Source of the DNA: DAOSVX01 sp964440405
Lineage (GTDB): Bacteria; Bacillota_I; Bacilli_A; RF39; UBA660
Reading direction: 5' to 3'
DNA: 14,481 nt
Assembly (NCBI GenBank): GCA_964440405.1
Contig: CAYTSB010000022.1
Span: forward strand, 1 to 14,481
Under the pieces are notes generated by a model. It saw only the letters and a program-made list of their open reading frames with translations. It made no database searches and was not told the origin of the DNA. Position numbers and translations under genes: made by a program. Position 1 is the first letter of the stretch; the number at the start of each line of letters is the position of its first letter. Below, one piece after another: positions 1 through 7,066 of the stretch.

Positions 1-117
1 ATTTTAGCTTCTTTAACCAATCAACCAATTAAGAAAATAAATAACGATACTGAAAGAGACTACTTCATGAATAGCGAAGAAGCCTTAAGCTATGGTTTAA
101 TTGATCATATTATTTAG
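1..117 (+). CDS. clpP: ATP-dependent Clp protease proteolytic subunit ClpP, C-terminal fragment
   Basis: Only the last 38 codons are in the window; the gene begins upstream. ClpP is the serine-protease ring that degrades unfolded or tagged proteins in the cytoplasm with a Clp ATPase. The fragment reads TNQPIKKINNDTERDYF followed by EEALSYGLID. This matches the family's closing segment (TGQP, then an Asp in a DTxRD context, then EAxxYGLID). The Asp at fragment codon 16, within NDTERD, sits where the catalytic-triad Asp lies. The stop TAG at 115-117 lies inside the end of the convergent whiA gene, so the coding regions overlap by 8 bases. clpP lies close to whiA in Bacillus as well, which supports the call. 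The active-site Ser and His lie outside the window. Confidence 0.88.
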   Translation: MLASLTNQPIKKINNDTERDYFMNSEEALSYGLIDHII

Positions 118-1015
118 ATTTATTATTTTCATGCTTTTCTTTTAATTTCCTAATTTTAATAAAATGATGATTAATTCCCGATTTACCGATTTTGTAGTCT
201 GTTTCTAAACTAATAATATCAGCCAACTCTAAATAAGAAGACTCAGGATAAGATAAGCGATATTCTAAAACAATTTTAGTCTTGTCATCCAACAAACTTA
301 TTAAATCATAGCTTTTTAAATATTTAATATCTTCAATTTGTCTTAAACCAGTATTGATAATTTTTTCCTGATTGGCTATTTCACAATTATTTAATCTGTT
401 AACCATATTTTTATGATCCCTATAAATTCTAATATCTTCAAAATAAAATAAACTGTTAATAGCATTAAACATTTTCAGAATATCACTGATTGCTTCTGCT
501 GACTTAATGTAAATCATATATCCTTTCTCTCTTTTTATAATTTTGCTAGGTAAATTAAAATCTTTTAAAATACCGTCAAGAAATTTGGCTTCCTCTTTTT
601 TATACACCGATATTTCAAAATGATAACCACTAGTACTAGGATTACTAATATTGCCAGTAGCTAAAAAAGCTCCAACCAAATAAGCAATTTTCTCTTCATT
701 ACTAAGAATACTCTTTTTGGCACTAATTAAATCTAAATCTATTTCATCAATCTTATCAACTATTTTTAAAATATATATTTGTTTTACTCTAAATCTTTTC
801 TGGTTTCTAATTGTAATATAAATATTAATATTATATAGTTCTTTTAAACACTTATAAATTCTTCTTGCTACCTTAGCATTTTCAATAACAAAAGTAACGC
901 TACTTTTATCGATTTTTCCATTGATAAAACAATAACTGGCTAGTAATATTCTAGATAATATCGGATCAAAATTAATTAAAGACAATTCGTCTTTTATTTT
1001 AGTTGAAAAAGTCAT
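110..1015 (-). CDS. whiA: DNA-binding protein WhiA (sporulation/cell division regulator)
   Basis: The product has 301 residues, close to the usual WhiA length of 300-325. WhiA is a widespread Gram-positive DNA-binding protein linked to cell division and chromosome segregation in Bacillus, and to sporulation septation in Streptomyces. It opens with MTFSTKIKDEL, typical of the family. The middle (about 105-200) is a LAGLIDADG-like fold with AYLVGAFLATGNIS, the counterpart of the usual FLxGAFLAGGSV. The C-terminus (about 215-295) is a helix-turn-helix region with LELADIISLE and KSGINHHFIKIRKL. The start ATG at 1015 follows GGATGTGA. It lies alone behind the terminator of the upstream peptidase gene, so it is probably transcribed separately. 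In Bacillus whiA sits in yvcJ-yvcK-whiA-crh; those partners are not next to it here. Confidence 0.93.
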   Translation of the reverse strand: MTFSTKIKDELSLINFDPILSRILLASYCFINGKIDKSSVTFVIENAKVARRIYKCLKELYNINIYITIRNQKRFRVKQIYILKIVDKIDEIDLDLISAKKSILSNEEKIAYLVGAFLATGNISNPSTSGYHFEISVYKKEEAKFLDGILKDFNLPSKIIKREKGYMIYIKSAEAISDILKMFNAINSLFYFEDIRIYRDHKNMVNRLNNCEIANQEKIINTGLRQIEDIKYLKSYDLISLLDDKTKIVLEYRLSYPESSYLELADIISLETDYKIGKSGINHHFIKIRKLKEKHENNKSK

Positions 1016-1033
1016 GTAATCACATCCATAGAT

Positions 1034-1042
1034 ATCATAACA
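1034..1042 (-). promoter_or_regulatory. Probable extended -10 promoter of whiA
   Basis: On the minus strand the sequence is TGTTATGAT, an extended -10 (TGn) with TATGAT at 1039-1034. The -35 region is poor: TTTAAT at 17 bases falls in the loop of the preceding terminator. The predicted start is near 1027, about 12 bases before the whiA ATG and just ahead of its GGATGTGA ribosome binding site. Confidence 0.45.
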
Positions 1043-1043
1043 T

Positions 1044-1070
1044 AAAAAAACAAGAAATTAAATTCTTGTT
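1044..1070 (-). terminator. Rho-independent terminator of the ftsEX-peptidase operon
   Basis: On the minus strand AACAAGAA pairs with TTCTTGTT (arms 1063-1070 and 1049-1056, 6-base loop), followed by a run of seven T. The peptidase stop codon TAA (1071-1069) overlaps the outer end of the stem. Confidence 0.85.
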
Positions 1071-2286
1071 AAAATCTTTTGGTCCACTTCTTGCCTGGAG
1101 GTATAAACCCCATTGAGTCAACACTTCTTGCTAAAAAAGTACTCCATGATTTATATCCTTGAGTTCCTGTACTCAAATAATGGCCCGTGGAAATTCCAAA
1201 GTGGAGATGCGCTCCAGTTGAGCATCCATCCCAACTTTTAGTTTTTTTACCACCACCCACAGTACCTATTTGACTATTAGCACTAACTTTATCGCCAACC
1301 TTAACATTATAGCTTAGTAAATGAGCATACTGAGTAGTATAATATTTCCCTTTTACATTATGATGAATATATACAATATTACCACCACATGATGACTTCT
1401 TGGTAACTGCCGCCACCATTCCTGCTGCTGCTGAATAAACTGGTGTCCCTTCTTTATTACCTCCAATATCAATTGCATTATGAAATGAGTTTTTCTTGCC
1501 AGTTATTGGATCTTTTCTATATCCCCAGCTACTAGTTATGCTGCCTTTAACTAAAGGTCTTATAAATCCGGTTGCATATGCTAACGGAGCACACTCCGAA
1601 AGCAACTGAGTGTCAGATTTACAAACTGTTTTATAGTAATCAATTAACGCTTCCTGGTTTTTTATTTGATCATTGATATCTTCGTTAATTTCATTTAAAG
1701 CCGATAATTTATTGCCAAGACTTTTAATAGCGGTCTCATATTCGGCAGACTTTTTAATTAACTCTTCATTTCGAGAAGCCAATTCAATCTTTAATTGTTC
1801 ATTCTCTTCAATCAAAGCATTCATTTCATCAACTAGTTCTTTATTATATTTAGTTATTTGTTCAATTATCGCAACTCGCATTATTAAATCAGTTGTGCTG
1901 TCTGCTCCTGAAATATATTCCAGATAGACATTTTCACCATTAGAAATCTGATAAAATCGTAAAATAGAATTAGTTTCGGCAGTTGTTTTTTCGATTTTCT
2001 TGTTACTTTCTACAATCTCATCTTCTGCCTCGACAACTTTAACTTTTATTTCCTCCTGCTCATCATAAGCATCAAAAACAGCTTGCCTTTTAGCATTGAT
2101 TTGAGATTGAGTTTGGCTTTTGGCATTTTGATTATCTTTTTTTTCTTGCTTTAACTCTTCTAACTGGACTTCTAAATCTTTAATTGTTCCAGCCTCTTTC
2201 GCATAAACATCATAAGGAGCAATTACAAAAAAACCAATTAATATCAAACATAAAATTAATCTGAAAACAGCCACTAGCTTTTTCAT
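1069..2286 (-). CDS. Secreted coiled-coil M23/LytM peptidase of the FtsEX module
   Basis: The product has 405 residues. A signal peptide (about 1-29, hydrophobic 8-23, ending VYA) is followed by two long charged coiled-coil stretches (about 34-110 and 140-213). A LytM/M23 metallopeptidase domain follows (about 243-365). Its zinc and catalytic residues are present: H269 and D273 (HNAID), H322 (YAHL), and H360 and H362 (HLHFG). It should therefore cleave peptidoglycan cross-bridges itself. The layout resembles EnvC, but EnvC has a degenerate LytM domain. The ATG overlaps the ftsX TGA as ATGA, with only a weak ribosome binding site, so translation is probably coupled to ftsX. By family knowledge FtsEX moves an extracellular coiled coil to switch on a hydrolase (EnvC, PcsB, CwlO), and this protein fits that role. 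C300 and C355, near the active-site loops, could form a disulfide. The exact substrate bond is not visible. Confidence 0.9.
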   Translation of the reverse strand: MKKLVAVFRLILCLILIGFFVIAPYDVYAKEAGTIKDLEVQLEELKQEKKDNQNAKSQTQSQINAKRQAVFDAYDEQEEIKVKVVEAEDEIVESNKKIEKTTAETNSILRFYQISNGENVYLEYISGADSTTDLIMRVAIIEQITKYNKELVDEMNALIEENEQLKIELASRNEELIKKSAEYETAIKSLGNKLSALNEINEDINDQIKNQEALIDYYKTVCKSDTQLLSECAPLAYATGFIRPLVKGSITSSWGYRKDPITGKKNSFHNAIDIGGNKEGTPVYSAAAGMVAAVTKKSSCGGNIVYIHHNVKGKYYTTQYAHLLSYNVKVGDKVSANSQIGTVGGGKKTKSWDGCSTGAHLHFGISTGHYLSTGTQGYKSWSTFLARSVDSMGFIPPGKKWTKRF

Positions 2287-3188
2287 ATTTTCAAATACTT
2301 TCTTACTGCTCTAGAACTACCAATTATTCCAACAACACTTCCAATTGCAAGTAGTAATAAAGCCACATAAATTATAAATCCACTCGGATTAATCATTTTT
2401 ATAATCTTAGAAAACAATATTCCTCCAAGACGATCATAAGCAATCGTATAACCATAGATAACTACAATAACTGGTATAATTGCGCCGATTATTCCCAACA
2501 TTAAACCTTCAAAAACAAGCGGTAATTTAATAACTATATTACTTGTGCCAATAAGACGCATTATTTCAATTTCGGTTTTTCTTGAGAATATTGTTAATTT
2601 AATTGTATTGCTAATTAAAAATATTGTAACAATTACTAAAGCACCTACTATGGCAATTGATCCCTTTTCAACAATATCAAATACTCCCAACAACTGATCA
2701 ACCATTTCCTCACCATATTTAGTTGTATCAACTTTATCTAATTTTTCTATTGCCAAAGCTGTTTTTTTAATGTTATCAATATTTGTTACTTTTACTTTAA
2801 ACTGATGCTGTAAAAAATTATCATCTTCAGTCCAAGAATTCATAATTGAATTAAAAACATCATATTTAAGTTGCATTTCTTTTTTAACATTTTCATTTGA
2901 TTCAAAGACTAAATTGGTATGGTCAACATTTTCAATCATTAAAATTTGTTCTCTTAAAATCTGAGCTTCTTCAATAGTTGAATTTCTTTTCATAAAAACA
3001 ACTATCGTTAAATCTTTTTTTAAATCTTTGGTAAAATTATTAACATTAGCCGATAATATAATTGCTAATCCAACTAAAATTAAAGTAATTGTTGAACAAG
3101 TAATAGAAGCAGTACTTAAGCTAACATTTCTAAAAACGCTTTTTAAAGCATCTCTAATACTATTTTTTAAAATTCTAAGCATTCTCAT
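2283..3188 (-). CDS. ftsX: Cell division ABC transporter permease FtsX
   Basis: The product has 301 residues, normal for FtsX. It has one membrane segment near the N-terminus (about 27-47), then a large extracellular loop (about 50-175). Three further membrane segments follow (about 175-197, 222-248 and 271-291). FSRKTEIEIMRLIGTSN before the third segment is the conserved FtsX/MacB-type cytoplasmic motif. FtsX transmits ATP-driven movement of FtsE through the membrane to an extracellular hydrolase; the large loop is the docking surface. The gene overlaps ftsE by 14 bases and the peptidase start by 4. Two in-frame starts exist (ATG at 3188 and 3182). The AAAGGAAAG upstream is rather far from both, and 3188 is chosen because it is the nearer. 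Confidence 0.94.
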   Translation of the reverse strand: MRMLRILKNSIRDALKSVFRNVSLSTASITCSTITLILVGLAIILSANVNNFTKDLKKDLTIVVFMKRNSTIEEAQILREQILMIENVDHTNLVFESNENVKKEMQLKYDVFNSIMNSWTEDDNFLQHQFKVKVTNIDNIKKTALAIEKLDKVDTTKYGEEMVDQLLGVFDIVEKGSIAIVGALVIVTIFLISNTIKLTIFSRKTEIEIMRLIGTSNIVIKLPLVFEGLMLGIIGAIIPVIVVIYGYTIAYDRLGGILFSKIIKMINPSGFIIYVALLLLAIGSVVGIIGSSRAVRKYLKI

Positions 3189-3876
3189 GAGATTTATACT
3201 TTCCTTTCATTTCATCACTAGTAACTACCCCATTTTCAATCAAAATAACTCTTTTTTTCATACGGTTAACTATTTCTTTATCATGAGTAGCCATAATAAC
3301 TGTTGTTCCCAAATTAATATTAATGTCTTCAATAAAACACATTATTTCTTTGGAAGTATCAGAATCCAAATTTCCTGTTGGTTCATCACAAATTAAAAGT
3401 TTGGGCTCATTGACTATTGCTCTTGCTAGACAAACTCTTTGTTGTTCTCCGCCAGACAGTTGATTAGGAAAACTTCTTAAACGATCTTTTAACCCAAGTC
3501 TTGCCAAAGCTTTAGTAACTTTCGATCTAATCTCTTCTTCTTTCATTCCAGTGCCTTCTAAGCCAAAAGCCACATTTTCATAAACTGTCAATTTAGGAAG
3601 CAATTTAAAATCTTGAAAAACAACGCCTACTTTTCTTCTGAATTTATAGACTTTGCGATTTTTTAATTTAGACACATTAATACCACCAACTAAAACTTCT
3701 CCTTTAGTTGGTTTTTCTTCACGATATAACAATTTTATAAAACTTGATTTACCACTACCACTGGCACCGATAACAAAAACAAATTCACCTTTTTCAATTG
3801 TCATATTAACATTTATTAAAGCTGAGACACCGTTTTTATAAACTTTGTAACAGTCTTTTAATTCAATAAACTTCAC
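3175..3876 (-). CDS. ftsE: Cell division ATP-binding protein FtsE
   Basis: The product has 233 residues and is a complete ABC ATPase. It shows Walker A GASGSGKS (37-44), Q-loop Q88 (VFQDF), signature LSGGEQQ (140-146), Walker B LLICDEP (160-166), D-loop NLDSDTS and H-loop H198. It hydrolyses ATP at the inner face of the membrane to drive FtsX during septal or elongation wall remodelling. The start is GTG at 3876, preceded at good spacing by AAGGTGG (3890-3884). It is the first gene of the ftsE-ftsX-peptidase unit and has its own extended -10 promoter. Read-through from yitT is also possible because no terminator separates them. Confidence 0.95.
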   Translation of the reverse strand: MKFIELKDCYKVYKNGVSALINVNMTIEKGEFVFVIGASGSGKSSFIKLLYREEKPTKGEVLVGGINVSKLKNRKVYKFRRKVGVVFQDFKLLPKLTVYENVAFGLEGTGMKEEEIRSKVTKALARLGLKDRLRSFPNQLSGGEQQRVCLARAIVNEPKLLICDEPTGNLDSDTSKEIMCFIEDININLGTTVIMATHDKEIVNRMKKRVILIENGVVTSDEMKGKYKSHENA

Positions 3877-3895
3877 TTTATTACCACCTTAATAA

Positions 3896-3904
3896 ATTAT
3901 ATCA
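3896..3904 (-). promoter_or_regulatory. Extended -10 promoter of ftsE
   Basis: The minus strand reads TGATATAAT, a perfect TGnTATAAT, with TATAAT at 3901-3896. No convincing -35 is visible, as expected for extended -10 promoters. The predicted start near 3889 falls inside the AAGGTGG ribosome binding site, about 13 bases before the GTG. Confidence 0.6.
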
Positions 3905-3915
3905 TTTTATTTAGT

Positions 3916-4785
3916 TTAAATAAATGGTAAATTTGCCCTCTTGACACCACCCATAACTTCATAGCAATCATTAATTATTAAAAAAACCTTAGGATCTATT
4001 TCAACAATTTTTTCTTTGAACAGCAAATAGTCTCTGGTTCTGACAACACACATCAACATTTTATTTTTATCGTGGGTATAACCACCTTCAACATTAATAA
4101 CAGTTACCCCGGTCTTAATCTCTTCAATAATAAATTTTTTAATAGCATCTATTTCATTAGTATAGATGAAAAACATTTTACTATCAGAAATACCTAATAA
4201 TATTTTATCAATTAAAGTACTACTAATATAAATAATTAAAATAGCATAAATAATTTTTTCAAACCCAAAAAGAAATCCCGAAGCCAAAATAATTAAGGTA
4301 TTAATTATTAATAAGGATTTACCCATAGTCACTTTGCCTTTTTCATTCATAATTAAAGCCATGATATCACTACCACCCATATAAAATCCAGCTTTATAAG
4401 CAAGTCCATTCCCGAGGCCATATAATACTCCGGCCACTAGAATTAAAACCAGTTCATTATTAAAAGTAATATTAATGCTATTTGCTAATGGTTCGGTTAA
4501 AGAAATAAATACCGGGTATAAGATAGCCCCCAAAATATTTTTTAAAGTCTTTTGATTGCCTAGAATAGCAAAGCTAATAAGAATTAAAACAGCATTAGTA
4601 AAATAGATAAATAATTTTGGTTCAAGCCCAATTAATTTTTTTAAAAGAATTGCAATTCCTGATGTTCCTCCAATTACTAAATTGTTAGGAATGATAAAAA
4701 GATTATAATTAAAAGCAACAATAAAAATGCCAATGATAAAAACAGTTAATTTAATAATAGTTGTTGTTGCTTTATTTTTTTTCAT
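3916..4785 (-). CDS. YitT family membrane protein (DUF161 + DUF2179)
   Basis: The product has 289 residues from the chosen start. Several hydrophobic segments fill about residues 10-205, with glycine-rich motifs such as VIGGTSGIAILL and FYMGGSDIMAL typical of the YitT family. A soluble C-terminal DUF2179 domain (about 208-285) contains GVTVINVEGGYT, MLMCVVRTRDY and DPKVFLIIND. The family's transported substrate is unknown. A start three codons earlier (4794) is possible. It would put GGG directly against the ATG and leave a leader of only about 7 bases, whereas ATG 4785 has GGGATGG at normal spacing. The gene is divergent from gerQ and lies upstream of ftsE on the same strand. A functional link to division is not shown. 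Confidence 0.88.
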   Translation of the reverse strand: MKKNKATTTIIKLTVFIIGIFIVAFNYNLFIIPNNLVIGGTSGIAILLKKLIGLEPKLFIYFTNAVLILISFAILGNQKTLKNILGAILYPVFISLTEPLANSINITFNNELVLILVAGVLYGLGNGLAYKAGFYMGGSDIMALIMNEKGKVTMGKSLLIINTLIILASGFLFGFEKIIYAILIIYISSTLIDKILLGISDSKMFFIYTNEIDAIKKFIIEEIKTGVTVINVEGGYTHDKNKMLMCVVRTRDYLLFKEKIVEIDPKVFLIINDCYEVMGGVKRANLPFI

Positions 4786-4807
4786 ACTAACCATCCCAGA
4801 TATTAAG

Positions 4808-4813
4808 ATTATA
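4808..4813 (-). promoter_or_regulatory. Possible -10 of yitT
   Basis: TATAAT on the minus strand at 4813-4808 predicts a start near 4801, about 15 bases ahead of ATG 4785. No recognisable -35 is present at 16-18 bases, so this rests on the -10 alone. Confidence 0.4.
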
Positions 4814-4861
4814 CTATATTTTTTTAAAATTGCATATATTTTGTTAGAGAGGAGATTATAA

Positions 4862-5194
4862 ATGAACGGAAATTATTATCCTAATCCAACTTTTCCCCAA
4901 GCAACTCCTAACTATGATAACAACACTACAGTTAGTACCAGCATGCCAATGGAACAAAGTTATATTGAAAATATCTTAAGGCTTAACAAAGGTAAAAAAA
5001 TCAAATTATATGCAGCGTTTCCTGATGCTAATGATTGGCGTGACAAGGTATTTAGTGGTATCTTAGAAGAAGCTGGCAGAGATCATCTTATCGTTAGAGA
5101 TGTTGAAAAAGAAAGATGGTATCTAGTGCCAATGATTTATCTGAATTTTGTGGAAACTGAAGAAAAATTTAATTATAGTCATGAATTTTCTTAA
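4862..5194 (+). CDS. gerQ: GerQ-like spore coat protein
   Basis: The product has 110 residues. An N-terminal tail (about 1-30) rich in Asn, Pro, Tyr and Thr precedes a compact conserved domain (about 31-102). Its features are QSYIENILRLNKGK, FPDANDWRDKVFSGILEEAGRDHLIVRD and WYLVPMIYLNFV, which match the GerQ (YwdL) family. In Bacillus GerQ is an inner-coat protein needed for the cortex-lytic enzyme CwlJ to work, and transglutaminase cross-links it through N-terminal lysines. Here the first lysine is K43, so the tail has no lysine. The ATG has a strong ribosome binding site, AGAGAGGAGA at 4846-4855. The gene is monocistronic: divergent from yitT and followed by a terminator. In Bacillus gerQ also lies in the ung neighbourhood. 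No sporulation promoter could be assigned confidently; CATATATT at 4833-4840 is only loosely like a SigE -10. Confidence 0.85.
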   Translation: MNGNYYPNPTFPQATPNYDNNTTVSTSMPMEQSYIENILRLNKGKKIKLYAAFPDANDWRDKVFSGILEEAGRDHLIVRDVEKERWYLVPMIYLNFVETEEKFNYSHEFS

Positions 5195-5215
5195 AAAACC
5201 TATTCAGGTTTTTTT
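5193..5215 (+). terminator. Rho-independent terminator of gerQ
   Basis: AAAAAACCT (5193-5201) pairs with AGGTTTTTT (5206-5214) around the loop ATTC, and the second arm runs into a T tract. It begins within the gerQ stop codon (5192-5194). Confidence 0.85.
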
Positions 5216-5235
5216 ATTAAAATCATTTTAATAAA
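5213..5235. repeat. Perfect 23-base AT-only palindrome with a single central C
   Basis: TTTATTAAAAT (5213-5223), a central C (5224) and ATTTTAATAAA (5225-5235) form an 11-base perfect inverted repeat directly after the gerQ terminator. In such AT-rich DNA it may be chance. It is the only notable structure in the 212-base gap between gerQ and lemA besides the gerQ terminator and the lemA promoter. Confidence 0.6.
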
Positions 5236-5358
5236 TTTGTTTTTAAATAGAAGACATATTCTTTTTTAAATTAGAACTACTAAATTTTACTTTGTAATAC
5301 ACAATTAAAATTTTATAATATGTGCACAACACCCAGATATTATTTAATCCTTATATGT

Positions 5359-5386
5359 TTAACATTTTTAAATTATATGATATAAT
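5359..5386 (+). promoter_or_regulatory. Strong SigA-type promoter of the lemA gene
   Basis: The -35 TTAACA (5359-5364) is followed after a 16-base spacer by TATAAT (5381-5386), preceded by TGA to make an extended -10. The predicted start near 5393 is about 14 bases before the ATG, immediately ahead of the AGGATGTGAG ribosome binding site. Confidence 0.75.
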
Positions 5387-5406
5387 TTTAGTTAGGATGT
5401 GAGTAA

Positions 5407-5955
5407 ATGAATCCAATGTTTTATATTTTATTAATTTTAATCATTATAGGAAGCTTAATAGCTATTTTCTATATGATTGGTTATAACAAGATGCAAAGTA
5501 TTCAAATTAGAATCAACGAAGCTGAAACAGTCATTGATGATAATTTAAGACAAAGGTTTGATATCGTTAATAATTTAATTAATATTCTTGATAATAATTT
5601 TGAAATGGATAATAAATTTTTTAAAGATTTTAACAAAATAAAAAGCGCTAAAATAAGCAACTTCGATTTAGATCGTAAAATTACTGAAGCAATTAATATT
5701 TTTAAACAAATCAAATTTGATAATAAAGGGATTAATGAAGATAAAGAAATAAAAATAATTTTAAAAGAATTAAGACTAGTAGAAGAACATTTAGAGGCTG
5801 CCAAAGTTTTTTATAATGATTATACCAGTAAGATGAATAAAATTATTAAAGTGTTTCCATCTAATTTAGTCGCTAAATTTCATCATATTAATGTGCGCCA
5901 ATATTTTGATGGCAAAGATTTAAACGATGATGATATTAATGATTTTAAGTTATAA
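5407..5955 (+). CDS. LemA family membrane-anchored protein
   Basis: The product has 182 residues. A single N-terminal membrane segment (about 5-24) is followed by YNKMQ. The rest is almost entirely helical, with LRQRFDIVNNLINIL (47-61), where LemA proteins carry a LxRRxDLIPNLV motif. Towards the end comes FYNDYTSKMNKI then FPSNLVAKF (about 135-158) and RQYFD, the standard LemA C-terminal signature. LemA proteins form helical bundles outside or at the membrane; their biochemical role is poorly known. Homologues often sit beside TPM-domain or HtpX proteins, but none is here: the gene is flanked by gerQ and convergent ung, only 3 bases away. The start has AGGATGTGAG upstream. Confidence 0.82.
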   Translation: MNPMFYILLILIIIGSLIAIFYMIGYNKMQSIQIRINEAETVIDDNLRQRFDIVNNLINILDNNFEMDNKFFKDFNKIKSAKISNFDLDRKITEAINIFKQIKFDNKGINEDKEIKIILKELRLVEEHLEAAKVFYNDYTSKMNKIIKVFPSNLVAKFHHINVRQYFDGKDLNDDDINDFKL

Positions 5956-5958
5956 AAA

Positions 5959-6624
5959 CTAGGAGTTTAAATCCCAGTTAATTGGTTTAATTTTATTTTT
6001 AATTAGAAATTCATTTGTTTTAGAAAAAGGTTTAGATCCAAAGAAGCCATTATTAGCTGAAAATGGTGATGGGTGAGTTGACTCTATAATCAAATGTTTT
6101 TTATTGGTTATATATTTTTTCTTTTCTTTAGCAAAGTTACCCCAAAGAATAAACACTATTGGTTCTTCTTTTTCATTTAATGTTTTAATAATATAATCAG
6201 TTAATCTTTCCCAGCCAATGTTTTTATGACTAGCTGGGTTGTCTTTATAGACAGTCAAAACACTATTTAAAAGTAATACTCCTTCTTTTGCCCATTTGGT
6301 TAAGTCTCCATCTAAAGCGATAGTAATACCTAAATCATTATTTAATTCCTTATAAATGTTTTTTAAAGAAGGAGGAATATTGATTCCTTTTTGAACTGAA
6401 AATGATAAACCATGAGCTTCATTTTCACCATGATAAGGATCCTGTCCCATAATGACTACTTTAACTTTTTCATAAGGAGTTAATTTCAAAGCATTAAAAA
6501 TATTTTCTTTAATTGGATAAACAATATTATTATCATATAATTTTAAAACAATATTATAAAATTTTTTAAATCCTTCACTATCCCATACTAATTTTAATTT
6601 TTCATCCCAACTATTGCCAATCAT
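5959..6624 (-). CDS. ung: Uracil-DNA glycosylase (family 1)
   Basis: The product has 221 residues and removes uracil from DNA as the first step of base excision repair. The water-activating motif GQDPYH (60-65, D62 catalytic), the uracil-pocket stretch AHGLSFSVQ and the DNA-intercalation loop HPSPFSANNGFFGSKPF (184-200) are intact. Family 1 enzymes are about 220-230 residues. The start at 6624 is preferred over an in-frame ATG at 6651: GTGAGG precedes 6624 by about 5 bases, whereas 6651 has no ribosome binding site and lies inside rlmH. The ribosome binding site lies across the rlmH stop (AAGTGAGG), showing close coupling. It is the last gene of the operon that starts with the gdpP-like gene. 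Confidence 0.96.
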   Translation of the reverse strand: MIGNSWDEKLKLVWDSEGFKKFYNIVLKLYDNNIVYPIKENIFNALKLTPYEKVKVVIMGQDPYHGENEAHGLSFSVQKGINIPPSLKNIYKELNNDLGITIALDGDLTKWAKEGVLLLNSVLTVYKDNPASHKNIGWERLTDYIIKTLNEKEEPIVFILWGNFAKEKKKYITNKKHLIIESTHPSPFSANNGFFGSKPFSKTNEFLIKNKIKPINWDLNS

Positions 6625-6631
6625 ATAAACC

Positions 6632-7066
6632 TCACTTGTGATATTTTTCATTATTATTTATTTTAAAAGCGCGATAAATTTGTTCCAATAAAATTCCTCT
6701 AAATAAGCCGTGAGGAAAAGTTAGTTTAGAAAAAGATATTTTTTCGTTAATATATTCTAAAATATCACTTTCTACTCCATCAGACCCACCAATAACAAAA
6801 TTAATTCTGGAATTAAATATAAATAACTTTTTTAATTTAGAAGCCAGTTCATTGGAAGTAATCATTTCGCCATTTATATGTAATAAAATATTATAATCCT
6901 TTTTATCTAGTGACTGAATTATCTTTTTAGTTTCCTCTTTAGAGTTAGAATCTTTTATTTCATGAATTGTAATTTTATGATATTTACTAATTCTTTTTAA
7001 ATAATCTTGAACTAAATTATTTAAATAATCTTCTTTTAATTTACCAACACAAATTATTCTAATCAT
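6632..7066 (-). CDS. rlmH: 23S rRNA pseudouridine-1915 N3-methyltransferase RlmH
   Basis: The product has 144 residues, somewhat shorter than the usual 155-160. RlmH is a SPOUT-fold, SAM-dependent homodimer that methylates the pseudouridine at 1915 of 23S rRNA in assembled ribosomes. It opens with MIRIICVGKLKE. The knot region has FVIGGSDGVESD (about 90-101; the usual form is IGGAxG), then SFSKLTFPHGLFRGILLEQI and a closing YRAFKINNNEKYHK, all characteristic. The ATG overlaps the walJ stop as ATGA, and its own TGA forms part of the ung ribosome binding site. The walJ-rlmH pairing resembles the Bacillus and Staphylococcus wal region. Confidence 0.95.
   Translation of the reverse strand: MIRIICVGKLKEDYLNNLVQDYLKRISKYHKITIHEIKDSNSKEETKKIIQSLDKKDYNILLHINGEMITSNELASKLKKLFIFNSRINFVIGGSDGVESDILEYINEKISFSKLTFPHGLFRGILLEQIYRAFKINNNEKYHK

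Noticed and set aside
1673..1927. 84-codon open frame on the + strand
   Set aside because: It lies entirely antisense to the coiled-coil part of the M23 peptidase and has no ribosome binding site or recognisable domain.
3028..3396. 122-codon open frame on the + strand
   Set aside because: It is antisense to the ftsX/ftsE junction, both of which are clearly coding; its composition is an AT-rich shadow.
4819..4840. SigE-type sporulation promoter for gerQ (ATATT and CATATATT)
   Set aside because: The -10 has two mismatches and the spacer is about 12 bases, too short; such matches are common in this AT-rich DNA. Kept only as a remark.
5320..5331. DnaA-box-like TGTGCACAA in the gerQ-lemA gap
   Set aside because: It differs at two positions from TGTGGATAA, stands alone, and no origin features surround it.
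5502..5804. 100-codon Leu/Ser-rich open frame on the minus strand
   Set aside because: It is antisense to lemA; its low complexity reflects the complement of Glu/Asn/Lys codons.
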